NCBI GenBank assembly: GCA_965115915.1 | Contig: OZ220483.1 | Span: 1-64,000, forward strand | DNA: 64,000 nt | Direction: 5' to 3' | DNA from: G965115915 sp965115915 | Lineage (GTDB): Bacteria > Pseudomonadota > Gammaproteobacteria > Eutrophobiales > Eutrophobiaceae | Part shown: positions 43,930 to 52,536 of the stretch, in pieces | Layout: each line of letters begins with the position of its first letter | Numbering within the stretch: the first letter of the stretch is position 1 | Position numbers and translations under genes: made by a program | Notes under the pieces: model-generated | What the model saw: the letters and a program-made list of their open reading frames with translations, nothing else | What the model was told of the DNA's origin: nothing | Databases searched by the model: none

Positions 43930-45286
43930 GCCGGGCGGCGGCCCGGGGCGGCGCCCGGCCCGGACAGGCTTCGCCGCGCAGCGAATGGGACAGCGCCTCG
44001 GTGATCCGCAGCGGCACAAACTGTCCGATGCAGTCCGGGTCGGCGCTGAAATTGACCACCCGGTTGTTCCCGGTACGCCCACACAGCATCGCGGAGTCCT
44101 TTTTGGAGGGGCCCTCGACCAGTACCGTTTCGATGCGTCCCAGCATCGCCTGGCTGAAAGCGGCGGCCTGCCGCTGGATCTGTTGCTGCAACCGCGCCAG
44201 GCGCTGGCGTTTGCACTGCGCCGATGTGGAATCTTCCAGGCTGGCCGCCGGGGTGCCCGGACGCGGGCTGTAGATGAAGCTGAAGGCGCCGTCGAACTGC
44301 AGCTCCCGCGCCAGGCGCAGGGTTTTGTCAAAATCCGCATCGCTCTCTCCGGGGAAGCCGACGATAAAATCGGAACTCAGCGACAGCCCGGGTCGCACGC
44401 GCCGCAACCGCCGTACCTTGTGCTTGTATTCCAGCACGGTGTGCCCGCGTTTCATCGATGCCAGTATGCGGTCCGAGCCGCTTTGCACCGGCAGATGCAG
44501 ATGGCTGGCCAGTTCCGGTACCCGGCCATAGGCCTCGATCAGCGACGCTGACAACGCCACCGGGTGCGAGGTGGTAAACCGGATCCGGCCGATGCCTTCC
44601 ACCGCCGCGACATACGCGATCAGTCCCGCCAGATCCAGGCTGCCGCCGTCGTGGCGCAGGCCGCGCCAGGCGTTTACGTTTTGCCCCAGCAGCGTGACCT
44701 CGCGCACGCCCTGTGCCGCCAGTTCCACCACCTCGGCGATCACCGAATCGAAGTCGCGGCTGACCTCTTCGCCCCGGGTATAAGGCACCACGCAGAAGCT
44801 GCAATATTTACTGCAACCCTCCATGATGGAGACATGGGCCGTGACGCCAGTGGCCTGTGGCACCGGCAGCCGGTCGAATTTTTCCAGCTCCGGGAACGAC
44901 ACATCGCACTGCCGTTCCCCGGGCCGCTCGAGTACCGCGGCATACATTGCCGGCAGCCGGTGCAGCGTCTGCGGACCGAACACCAGGTCCACGCAGGGCG
45001 CACGCTGAAACAGGGCCGCCCCCTCCTGGCTGGCCACGCAGCCTCCCACCCCGATGACCACACCGGGCCGTCTGCGTTTCAGGGCCTTCCATCTGCCCAG
45101 CTCGGAGTACACCTTCTCCTGCGCCTTTTCCCGTATGGAGCAGGTATTGAGCAGCAGCAGGTCCGCCTGTGCGGGGTCGTCCGTCGGACGCATCCGGTGG
45201 CTGTGCGCCAGCGCATCGAGCAGGCGGTCGGAATCATGCCCGTTCATCTGGCAGCCGAAGGTTTTGATAAAGACCCGTCTATCCAT
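43904..45286 (-). CDS. miaB: tRNA 2-methylthio-N6-isopentenyladenosine synthase
   Basis: MiaB adds a methylthio group to i6A37 of tRNA by radical SAM chemistry. The 460-residue protein has the N-terminal UPF0004 domain with cluster cysteines in 'KTFGCQMN', 'NTCSIREKA' and 'VGGCVASQEG', the radical-SAM motif 'CSKYCSFC' (CxxxCxxC), and a C-terminal TRAM domain ('TVLVEGPSKKDSAMLCGRT'). Start ATG 45286 begins 'MDRRVFIKTFGCQMN'. It diverges from tupA. Confidence 0.95.
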   Translation of the reverse strand: MDRRVFIKTFGCQMNGHDSDRLLDALAHSHRMRPTDDPAQADLLLLNTCSIREKAQEKVYSELGRWKALKRRRPGVVIGVGGCVASQEGAALFQRAPCVDLVFGPQTLHRLPAMYAAVLERPGERQCDVSFPELEKFDRLPVPQATGVTAHVSIMEGCSKYCSFCVVPYTRGEEVSRDFDSVIAEVVELAAQGVREVTLLGQNVNAWRGLRHDGGSLDLAGLIAYVAAVEGIGRIRFTTSHPVALSASLIEAYGRVPELASHLHLPVQSGSDRILASMKRGHTVLEYKHKVRRLRRVRPGLSLSSDFIVGFPGESDADFDKTLRLARELQFDGAFSFIYSPRPGTPAASLEDSTSAQCKRQRLARLQQQIQRQAAAFSQAMLGRIETVLVEGPSKKDSAMLCGRTGNNRVVNFSADPDCIGQFVPLRITEALSHSLRGEACPGRAPPRAAARHASMDALA

Positions 45287-45401
45287 GTACAATCGTCAGC
45301 GCGTGGCGCCGGTACAGCAGTGCGGGTCTGTGCTTATGAGTCAATGTCGGGCAGTAAAATTGCGGCGTTTCGGACGCACGATCATAGCAGGTTTGGGGAC
45401 G

Positions 45402-46223
45402 ATGCAAAATCCCCTGAGCGTGTGCCTTCGGGCGCTGGTGCTGGCCGGCGTGCTGCCGGTGCTGGCCGCTCAGGAGCGTCTGCGCCTTGCCACGACCACC
45501 AGTACCGAGCACTCCGGCCTGTTGGCGCTGTTGCATCCGCCCTTCGAACGGCAGACCGGCGCGGCGGTGGATGTCATCGCGGTGGGCACCGGCAGGGCGC
45601 TGCGGCTGGGAGAAATGGGCGATGTGGATGTGTTGATGGTCCACGACCCGCAGGCGGAACAGCGTTTCATGGACGCCGGTCATGGTGCGGCGCGCCTGCC
45701 GGTGATGCACAATGATTTTGTCTTCCTCGGGCCGGAATCCGACCCTGCCGGGCTGCGCACCGCGGCCGCCGCGCCGCAGGTGATGCACCGCCTGTCGCGT
45801 GGTCGGGCCCCGTTTGTCTCGCGTGGAGACCATTCCGGCACCCACCGCAAGGAACGCCAACTGTGGCGGCTTGCCGGGCGGCAGCCCGGTGGCGGCTGGT
45901 ACCTGTCGGTGGGCCAGGGCATGGGCGCGGCACTGCAACTGGCCAGTGAAAAGCAGGCGTATGTGCTGTCCGACCGTGGCAGTTGGCTGGCCTTTTCCAA
46001 CCGGCTGCGGCTGGTCCTGCTGTACCAGCGGGACCCGGCGTTGCACAACCCGTACCATCTGATCCTGGTGGACCCGCAACGTCACCCGCACGTAAACCAC
46101 AGACTGGCCCGCAGTTACGCCGCCTATGTGCGTGGCCCACAGGGCCAGCGCATCATCGGCGCGCTGCGCCGGCGCGGGGAGCGCCTGTTCACCCCGGCTG
46201 TGTTGCCGTCCGCGGCGCCGTGA
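45402..46223 (+). CDS. tupA: Tungstate ABC transporter substrate-binding protein TupA
   Basis: TupA captures tungstate in the periplasm. The 273-residue product has a signal peptide (cleaved near 'VLAAQE') and the oxyanion-binding motif 'LATTTSTEHSGLL' at the mature N-terminus, a hallmark of TupA/WtpA-type proteins. Other landmarks: 'DVDVLMVHDPQAEQRFMDAG', 'NDFVFLGPESDP', 'FVSRGDHSGTHRKE'. A GGGGAC precedes the ATG. Its partners, tupB and tupC, lie 9 kb downstream, beyond a cluster of collagen-related genes, which separates a transporter usually encoded contiguously. Confidence 0.9.
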   Translation: MQNPLSVCLRALVLAGVLPVLAAQERLRLATTTSTEHSGLLALLHPPFERQTGAAVDVIAVGTGRALRLGEMGDVDVLMVHDPQAEQRFMDAGHGAARLPVMHNDFVFLGPESDPAGLRTAAAAPQVMHRLSRGRAPFVSRGDHSGTHRKERQLWRLAGRQPGGGWYLSVGQGMGAALQLASEKQAYVLSDRGSWLAFSNRLRLVLLYQRDPALHNPYHLILVDPQRHPHVNHRLARSYAAYVRGPQGQRIIGALRRRGERLFTPAVLPSAAP

Positions 46224-46235
46224 ACCCGCCAGGGA

Positions 46236-46265
46236 TTGACACGCCGCTGTCAAAACCACTATGCT
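46236..46265 (+). promoter_or_regulatory. Candidate sigma-70 promoter of the collagen cluster
   Basis: TTGACA (46236-46241) and TATGCT (46260-46265) are separated by 18 bases, a near-consensus promoter just after tupA. It would leave an untranslated leader of about 215 bases before the first collagen gene. Confidence 0.5.
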
Positions 46266-46489
46266 CTGCCCCGGTGTGGTTCGTCCGGGGTTGCACCGGT
46301 GCGGCGGTCGGCCGCCGTTTGGGCGGGCCGGAGGACGGCATGTGGCGTTTGCATTCGGCGCTGGCATGCGGCAAAATGCCTGCTGCCATGCCGCCGCTAC
46401 GGTTGTTTGACTGCGGGATGTCATAATGGTGATGTCGTAATGGTTTTGGGGGTAATGCGGATAACTATGTGGGAGGCTTCAGTCCAGAG

Positions 46490-48349
46490 ATGAGTGCCGC
46501 TGGCACAGGCCGGTCCGGTCGGGCGCGGCTGCCCGCGCTGCGCCGCGGCGCGTCGTGGGCTGCGCCGGCCGGCGCCGTGGTCAATGGCGGCGCGCCGCCT
46601 GCCCGCAGGAAGGAGTTTCGCCTCGGCCTGATGAGCGTCTGCTCGGTGCTGGTGGCGAACCCGGGCACGCAGGGTCTGGCCGGGTCGATCGTGCTGGAAG
46701 GCGCGGCGCTGGGCCTGGTGGGCGCCGCGGTGGCAATGGTCCCGGGCCCGGCCGCGGCGCAGACGTCGGGCCCGCCGGGCATGAAGGGCGGGAAGGGCGG
46801 GAAGGGCATGAAGGGCATGAAGGGCGCGCCGGGTCCGGCCGGTGAGCCGGGTGACCCGGGCGAGAAGGGCTACGCGGGACCGCGGGGCGCCAAAGGTTTA
46901 AAGGGCACTCCCGGCCCAGCCGGCAGTAGTACTGTCGGCGCGAAGGGCCTGCCGGGCGCGAAGGGCGATCAGGGCCCGCCGGGCGATAAGGGCGATGAGA
47001 ACAATCCCGGTGACCCGGGCGACCGGGGCCTGACGGGCCCGAAGGGCGACCGGGGCCTGAATGGGCCGGCGGGCGCGCCGGGCCCGGCGGGCGAGACGGG
47101 CGCGCCGGGCGAGAAGGGCGCGCCGGGCGCGCCGGGCGAGAAGGGTCTGAAAGGCGATCAGGGCATCCCGGGTGACAGGGGCGAGAAGGGCTCGGTGGGC
47201 GCGCAGGGCTGGAAGGGCGATAAGGGCGATACGGGCATCGCTGGTGACAGGGGCGAGAAGGGTGGCGATGGCGAAAAGGGCCAGCAGGGTGATCCAGGCC
47301 CCTCTGGCACGAAGGGGCAGCAGGGCACGAAGGGCCAGCAGGGCGAGAAAGGCGCGAAGGGTGCGGGCGTCAAGGGCGCCAAGGGCGCCAAAGGCGCGCC
47401 GGGCGCGGCCGCACCGGATGGCGCTGGCGAGCAGGGCGAGCAGGGCGAGAAAGGCTATAAGGGCAATCAGGGCCGGAAGGGCGAGCCGGGCTTGCAGGGC
47501 CTGGCGGGCGATGTCGGCGAGTTGGGCGAGAAGGGCGATCGGGGTCAGCAGGGCAATGAGGGCCAGAAGGGCGAGGTGGGCGCTACCGGCGACGGGGGCG
47601 AGAAGGGTCTCAAGGGCCTGGCCGGCCTGAAGGGCGGGCCGGGCGAGCAGGGCGCGCCGGGCGAGCAGGGCGCGAAGGGCGTGGCGGGCGCGAAGGGCGC
47701 GCCGGGCATCAATTCGGGGGGGCTGGGCTTTTCTTCCATAGCGGAGAGCTTGCAGGCGGCGGAGGCGGTGGCGGCCTCCGCGGACCCGGGAGAACGCGAG
47801 GTCGGCGCGGCGCTGGGCGAGGTGTTGCGACGCGTCAACCAGGAATTGGGGACCACGCAGACGCTGCAGGCCGCCCCCGGCCTGCAGCAGTCCCCGGGGA
47901 GCGGCCTGCAGCAGTCCCCGGCGGCCGGGCCGCAGCGGGCCCCGGCGGCCACCCCGGCATCGGCACGCCTGCTGCTGCTGCGCCAGGCGGTCGGCAACGC
48001 TGGCAATCCGGGCATGCAGTCCGCGGCGCTGGTCGGCACCATGTATCTGAACGACGAGGCCATCCGCGCCAACACGCGGCGTATCGATGCGCTGCAGCAC
48101 CGTTTCCGCCGGCTGCGCAACGAGTCCCGCGAGGGGGTCGCGATCGCCATCGCGCTCGGCGGGATGCGTGTCCCGGTGGGGCGCAGCCAGGCGGTCGCGC
48201 TGCGTTTCGGCCACTTTGAGGACGAAAACGCGATGGCGGTGGGCGGCGCCTTTCGCCTGTGGCAGAGCTGGCAGATCAATTTCGGCGCCTCCATGGGATT
48301 GAATTACCAGCAGACGGGCTATAACGCCGGGGTGAACTTCAACTGGTAA
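46490..48349 (+). CDS. Collagen-like trimeric autotransporter 1
   Basis: A 619-residue surface protein. Residues 1-90: a long leader shared with the two paralogs ('LPALRRGASWAAP', 'RLGLMSVCSVLV', 'NPGTQGLAG') ending in a hydrophobic stretch and 'GPAAAQ', a signal-peptidase-like site. About residues 94-406: Gly-X-Y repeats with a few interruptions ('GSSTVG', 'GDENNPG', 'GAAAPDG'), Lys very common in position Y. About 407-540: a linker with 'LQQSPG' repeats and a helical stalk. About 547-619: a YadA-like four-strand anchor ('AIAIALGG', 'AVALRFGHF', 'AGVNFNW'). A collagen triple helix on a trimeric barrel fits. ATG 46490 is set by the AGAGATGAGTG shared with copy 2. Confidence 0.85.
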   Translation: MSAAGTGRSGRARLPALRRGASWAAPAGAVVNGGAPPARRKEFRLGLMSVCSVLVANPGTQGLAGSIVLEGAALGLVGAAVAMVPGPAAAQTSGPPGMKGGKGGKGMKGMKGAPGPAGEPGDPGEKGYAGPRGAKGLKGTPGPAGSSTVGAKGLPGAKGDQGPPGDKGDENNPGDPGDRGLTGPKGDRGLNGPAGAPGPAGETGAPGEKGAPGAPGEKGLKGDQGIPGDRGEKGSVGAQGWKGDKGDTGIAGDRGEKGGDGEKGQQGDPGPSGTKGQQGTKGQQGEKGAKGAGVKGAKGAKGAPGAAAPDGAGEQGEQGEKGYKGNQGRKGEPGLQGLAGDVGELGEKGDRGQQGNEGQKGEVGATGDGGEKGLKGLAGLKGGPGEQGAPGEQGAKGVAGAKGAPGINSGGLGFSSIAESLQAAEAVAASADPGEREVGAALGEVLRRVNQELGTTQTLQAAPGLQQSPGSGLQQSPAAGPQRAPAATPASARLLLLRQAVGNAGNPGMQSAALVGTMYLNDEAIRANTRRIDALQHRFRRLRNESREGVAIAIALGGMRVPVGRSQAVALRFGHFEDENAMAVGGAFRLWQSWQINFGASMGLNYQQTGYNAGVNFNW

Positions 48350-48389
48350 CGCCCGGCGGGTTTGGCCAGGGGTTCCCGTACGTTGTCAT

Positions 48390-49847
48390 GTGGCCGTGGT
48401 CCGGCATGCGCTGATGGAAGCCCCGGGGCTTATCGTGGTGCACTTGGCGCGCCATGGCGACCGGCGCCGGCGCCTGGCCGCCCAGTTCCGGCGGCACGGT
48501 TTTGGCGATGTGTTCTGGCTGGATGCGGTGGATGGCACGCGCTTGGACGCGGCCCCCCCGTGGCAGGCGGACGGTCTGCCGCCGGTACGCCCGTGGCCGG
48601 CCTGGGCCGACCCCTATGCGCGCCGTGCGCTGACCCTGGGCGAGGTGGGTTGCAGCCTGTCGCACGTGGCCGCCTGGCGGCGTATCGTTCAGCACGGGCG
48701 GCCGGCCATCGTGCTCGAGGACGATGCCGAACTGATCGCGCCGCTGATGCCCGACCTGCCCCGCCTGCTGGACGACCTGGACTGCCTGGACTTCGACCTG
48801 TGCTATCTGGCGCAGCGCAACGCGCCCGGGCCGAAGCCGCTGCTCGGCCGGTTGGTGCATCTGGTGGATTATCATCCGGTGTGGACACTGGCCTACCTGT
48901 TGTCCCCGGCCGGGGCCGAGAAGCTGCTGGCCAGTCCGTGGCAGACCCATCTGGTGCCCGCCGACGAGTTGATGCCGGCCGTGTTTGGCCTGAATCGCAA
49001 CCCGGATATCAACCGGCTGTATCTGCAGCCGGGCGGCGGCCTGGTGGCGGCCAGCAATCAGCGTTTTTTCACGCCGGCCGAGGGGTCGCAGGGCAGCGAG
49101 ACGGAAAAGAGCCTGCCGATATGCGAGCCCGGCGAGACGCTGAGCGCGTTTACCGTGGCCACGCATCGGTGCCCGGAACTGCAGCGTCTGCTGGACTCCG
49201 GGCGCCGCTACGGTGTGGCGATACAGCCACTGGGTCTGGGCAGCCCCTGGCGTGGCGGCGAGATGGCCGCCGGCGCCGGCGGCGGGCAGAAGATCAACCT
49301 GTTGCGTCCGGCCCTGCGGGCACTGCCGGCGCAGCGCCCGGTACTGTTTGTGGATGGCTACGACACGCTGATATCCGGCCATGTGGCGGATATCCTCTCG
49401 GCCTGGGAGCGGGAGGCCGAGAAAGCGCCGCTGTTTGCCGCGGAGGTGTATTGTTGGCCGGACGCGGACCGGGCCGGGGAATACCCGCAGACGGACACCC
49501 CGTACCGGTTCCTGAATTCCGGTGCCTTCATCGGCCGGGCCGGCGCGTTGTTGCGCATCATCGAGGCGGATATCGCCGACCACGAGGACGACCAGCGCTA
49601 CTATACCGAGCGTTTTCTGTCGGACGAGTACGGCATCCGGCTGGATGCCGGTTGTGGCCTGTTCCAGTGCGTGCATGGCGCACAGGAGGACCTGTGCCCG
49701 GACGAGGGGCGGGGTATGCTGTACAACCGGCGCACCGAGAGCTGGCCGGCGGTGATCCACGCCAACGGGCCCAGCAAGCCCTGGCTGGAACAGGAGGGGC
49801 GTGCGGTGGGTGGCCGCTGGCGCCGTTACTATGGCGATATGCCCTGA
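48390..49847 (+). CDS. Two-domain collagen glycosyltransferase (COLGALT-like GT25 + LH3-type GT)
   Basis: A 485-residue fusion. Residues about 12-245 match GT25 collagen beta-galactosyltransferases: 'LTLGEVGCSLSHVAAWR' (81-97), 'IVLEDDAEL' (107-115), 'YHPVWTLAYLLSPAGAEKLL' and 'VPADELMPAVF' (189-199). Residues about 250-485 match the glucosyltransferase domain of lysyl hydroxylase 3: 'AGAGGGQKINLLRPAL', 'VDGYDTL' with D322-x-x-D325, 'CWP' with C355 (the LH3 Cys144 position), 'RFLNSGAFIG', 'EDDQRYYT' and 'IHANGPSK' (456-463). Together they could build Glc-Gal on hydroxylysine. No signal peptide is visible, so the enzyme would be cytosolic. GTG 48390 or ATG 48414 starts. Confidence 0.85.
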   Translation: MAVVRHALMEAPGLIVVHLARHGDRRRRLAAQFRRHGFGDVFWLDAVDGTRLDAAPPWQADGLPPVRPWPAWADPYARRALTLGEVGCSLSHVAAWRRIVQHGRPAIVLEDDAELIAPLMPDLPRLLDDLDCLDFDLCYLAQRNAPGPKPLLGRLVHLVDYHPVWTLAYLLSPAGAEKLLASPWQTHLVPADELMPAVFGLNRNPDINRLYLQPGGGLVAASNQRFFTPAEGSQGSETEKSLPICEPGETLSAFTVATHRCPELQRLLDSGRRYGVAIQPLGLGSPWRGGEMAAGAGGGQKINLLRPALRALPAQRPVLFVDGYDTLISGHVADILSAWEREAEKAPLFAAEVYCWPDADRAGEYPQTDTPYRFLNSGAFIGRAGALLRIIEADIADHEDDQRYYTERFLSDEYGIRLDAGCGLFQCVHGAQEDLCPDEGRGMLYNRRTESWPAVIHANGPSKPWLEQEGRAVGGRWRRYYGDMP

Positions 49848-50045
49848 GACGTGCGGCGTGCACGCCTTGTTGCATCGTTGCGGGCTCTGTTGCACAATGC
49901 CGCTCTGGCTTGCATTGCGGCGGCTGGTGGTGCACAATGCCGCGGTGTCGCGCCCGCGAAACTCCCGGGCGCGGCCTGTTCGCTGTGATGGCGGTTGCCT
50001 GAAGTTGACAGTTTTGATTGCGGTGAGGGGGCGGACCTGGCAGAG

Positions 50046-51974
50046 ATGAGTGTTTCCGATACAGACAAAGCGGCGTTGAAACGCGGCGTGCGGCTGCCCG
50101 CGCTGCGCCGTGGCCGCTCCTGGGCGGCGCCGGCCGGCGCGGCGCCGCCCGCCCGCGGCAAGGATTTCCGCCTTGGCCTGATGAGTGTGTGCTCGGTGCT
50201 GGTGACGAACCCGGGCACGCAGGGCCTGGCCGGCACGGTCGCGCTGGAACGCACGGCCGCGTTGGGGTTGGTGGGCGCGGCGGTGGCGCTGGCCCCGGGT
50301 CCGGCCGCCGCGCAGGCAGGCCCGCCGGGCGCGCCGGGCGACGCGGGCGCGCCGGGCGCGCCGGGCGAGCCGGGCGACGCTGTGCACGGCCCGGCAGACA
50401 AGGGCGACAAGGGGGACAAGGGAACCAGGGGTTCCACGGGGTCTGGCCCGCCGGGCCCCCGGGGTCCGCAAGGTGATGTCGGCCGTCCGGGGGACCCGGC
50501 CCCCGGGTTGCCGGCCGGCGCGCCGGGCGAGAAAGGTGAGAAGGGGATCAAAGGTCAGAAGGGTCAGGGGGTCCCGAAGGGTGACAAGGGTGATCGAGGT
50601 AGAGGTGGTTCGAAAGGTGAACTAGGCCCGCCGGGCCCGCCGGGCGCGCCGGGCGAGCCGGGCGAGAAGGGCCAGCCGGGCGAGAAGGGCGATCCGGGCC
50701 AGAAGGGCTTGCCGGGCGAGAAGGGCGATCTGGGCGATAAGGGCGATCAGGGCCGGCGCGGCGATCAGGGCGGGCCGGGCGATACGGGCGATAAGGGCGA
50801 TCAGGGCGAGCAGGGCGAGAAGGGGTCCCAGGGCCTGAAGGGTGAGCAGGGCCTGAAGGGCGAGATTGGTCCGCAGGGTCCCAAGGGCATGCAGGGCCCC
50901 CAGGGTTCGCGGGGCGGGCCGGGCGCGCCGGGCGCCGACAACGGCCCGGCGGGCGACGCGGGCGCGCCGGGCGAGACGGGCGCGCCGGGCCAGAAGGGCC
51001 AGAAGGGCGAGGTCGGCGCTCGGGGTCCACAGGGCAATAATGGCCAGAAGGGCGCGCCGGGCGTACGGGGTGAGCAAGGCGACCAGGGCGACAAAGGCGA
51101 GCAGGGCCTGAAAGGCGATCTGGGCGTTAATGGCCCGAAGGGCGACGCGGGCGATAAGGGCGAGCAGGGCCTGCGCGGCGAGCAGGGCGTGGCCGGTACG
51201 CCGGGCGCCAAAGGCGAGACGGGCGCGAAGGGCGATGTGGGCGGGCCGGGCGATGTGGGCGCCAAAGGCGAGCGGGGCGCGCCGGCGGCACCGATCGGGA
51301 CCATCGCCATCACCGCGGCGTCCCGCCAGCAGGTGCAGGCGACGGTCGCCAACCTGCTGGGCACGGGCAATGCGCAGGACCGGCGCGTTGCCGAGGTGCT
51401 GCGGCGCGTGCTCACGGAGCTGGCGCCGCAGCCGGGCGCAGCGCAACTGCAGCAGTCCCCGGGCGCGGGAGCACCTCCAACAGCGGGTGCTGATCCTGGC
51501 GTAAGGCCGGGCGTACCGCCGGGCGCGGGCGCGGCGCAACTGCAGCAGTCCCCGGGCGGCGGCGTACAACAGCAGTCCCCGGCCAGTCTGAGCCAGCGCC
51601 TGTTGCGCTATGCGGCCGATCCGAATACGCCCGCCGGGCTGCAGCCCGCCGCGCTGCTTGGCAGTGTGTTCGAGAACTGGCAGGCGACCGAGGCGACCGA
51701 ACAGCGCCTGTGGAAGCTGGAGACACATTTCCGCAGCCTGCGCGACGAATCGCGTGAGGGCACGGCCATCGCCATCGCGCTCGGCGGCGCGCAGGTCCCG
51801 CTGCAGGCGGGCCAGGCCCTGTCGCTGCGTTTTGGCCACTTTGAAGACCAGAACGCGTTTACCGTGGGGGGCGCGTTCCGGCTGCTGGAACACTGGCGCC
51901 TGGACCTGGGCGTGGCCCGCGGCTTGAGTTATGAGCAGACCGGCTACAGCGCGGGTCTGAACTTCAGTTGGTAG
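50046..51974 (+). CDS. Collagen-like trimeric autotransporter 2
   Basis: A 642-residue paralog with the same plan. Leader (residues 1-91): 'LPALRRGRSWAAP', 'KDFRLGLMSVCSVLV', ending 'GPAAAQ'. Gly-X-Y region (about 92-415), with many GEKG, GDKG and GDQG triplets, one interruption at 'GVPKGDKG', and others few. Linker (about 416-560) with 'LQQSPG' and 'QQQSPA' repeats. YadA-like anchor (about 570-642) ends 'YSAGLNFSW' with terminal Trp. The tandem Lys-Gly triplets are typical substrates of X-Lys-Gly hydroxylases. A SecB-like gene follows after nine bases, so the pair is cotranscribed. A TTGACA at 50005 lies before the start. Confidence 0.85.
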   Translation: MSVSDTDKAALKRGVRLPALRRGRSWAAPAGAAPPARGKDFRLGLMSVCSVLVTNPGTQGLAGTVALERTAALGLVGAAVALAPGPAAAQAGPPGAPGDAGAPGAPGEPGDAVHGPADKGDKGDKGTRGSTGSGPPGPRGPQGDVGRPGDPAPGLPAGAPGEKGEKGIKGQKGQGVPKGDKGDRGRGGSKGELGPPGPPGAPGEPGEKGQPGEKGDPGQKGLPGEKGDLGDKGDQGRRGDQGGPGDTGDKGDQGEQGEKGSQGLKGEQGLKGEIGPQGPKGMQGPQGSRGGPGAPGADNGPAGDAGAPGETGAPGQKGQKGEVGARGPQGNNGQKGAPGVRGEQGDQGDKGEQGLKGDLGVNGPKGDAGDKGEQGLRGEQGVAGTPGAKGETGAKGDVGGPGDVGAKGERGAPAAPIGTIAITAASRQQVQATVANLLGTGNAQDRRVAEVLRRVLTELAPQPGAAQLQQSPGAGAPPTAGADPGVRPGVPPGAGAAQLQQSPGGGVQQQSPASLSQRLLRYAADPNTPAGLQPAALLGSVFENWQATEATEQRLWKLETHFRSLRDESREGTAIAIALGGAQVPLQAGQALSLRFGHFEDQNAFTVGGAFRLLEHWRLDLGVARGLSYEQTGYSAGLNFSW

Positions 51975-51983
51975 TGGCGCGCC

Positions 51984-52439
51984 ATGGCGAACAGCGAACA
52001 GCGCGACGCGCAACCGGGAGACGAAATCACCTTGCATAGCCGCTATATTCGTGATTTTTCCTTCGAGAACCTGATCACGCCGCCGCAACTGCCGGGGGAT
52101 GCCGCCCCGCTGTTTGATGTCGACATCGGGGTCGACAGCCGGCGGCGCGAGCAGATGCACGAGGTCGTGTTGTCTGTGCGCGTGACGGCCCGGCGCGAGG
52201 AGCGCATCTGGTTTTTGATCGAGCTGTGTTACGCCGGCTTGTTCCAGATCCAACGGCTGGTTGGCGAGCCGTTGCAGCGCTTTGTGTATAGCGAGGCCCC
52301 GCGCCTGCTGTTCCCCTTTGTGGACCGTATCTGCGCGGACGTTACCCGGGATGGCGGCCTGCCGCCGCTGATGTTGACGCCGCCGGATTTCCGGGCCTTG
52401 TGCGAGCAGCGTCTGCAACAGGGGGCCGGGCAGGGATGA
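51984..52439 (+). CDS. SecB-like export chaperone
   Basis: A 151-residue SecB homolog. SecB tetramers hold precursors unfolded for SecA. Seen: 'YIRDFSFENLITPPQLPG' near the N-terminus (family 'YIKDLSFENPxxP'), 'EVVLSVRVTAR', 'LCYAGLFQIQRL', 'PRLLFPFVDRICADVTRDGG', 'PPLMLTPPDFRALCEQRL' (family 'PPLNLxPINFxALY'). It lies nine bases after the second collagen gene and before the third, so it is probably dedicated to their export; a housekeeping secB would sit elsewhere. The C-terminal tail is short. Residues on the SecA-binding acidic surface appear only partly kept. Confidence 0.85.
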   Translation: MANSEQRDAQPGDEITLHSRYIRDFSFENLITPPQLPGDAAPLFDVDIGVDSRRREQMHEVVLSVRVTARREERIWFLIELCYAGLFQIQRLVGEPLQRFVYSEAPRLLFPFVDRICADVTRDGGLPPLMLTPPDFRALCEQRLQQGAGQG

Positions 52440-52536
52440 GGCTACGCTTGCATGGTCGGCGGGGGTGCGGCGGACTGTCTGGCCGGCGTACCGGTGCCGG
52501 TGTGTGGGATTGACTTGAGGTGGACGAGATAGCGAC

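Noticed and set aside
48339..50471. 710-codon minus-strand frame opposite the glycosyltransferase
   Set aside because: Arg/Gln/Pro-rich shadow of a GC-rich gene whose plus-strand product has clear domains.
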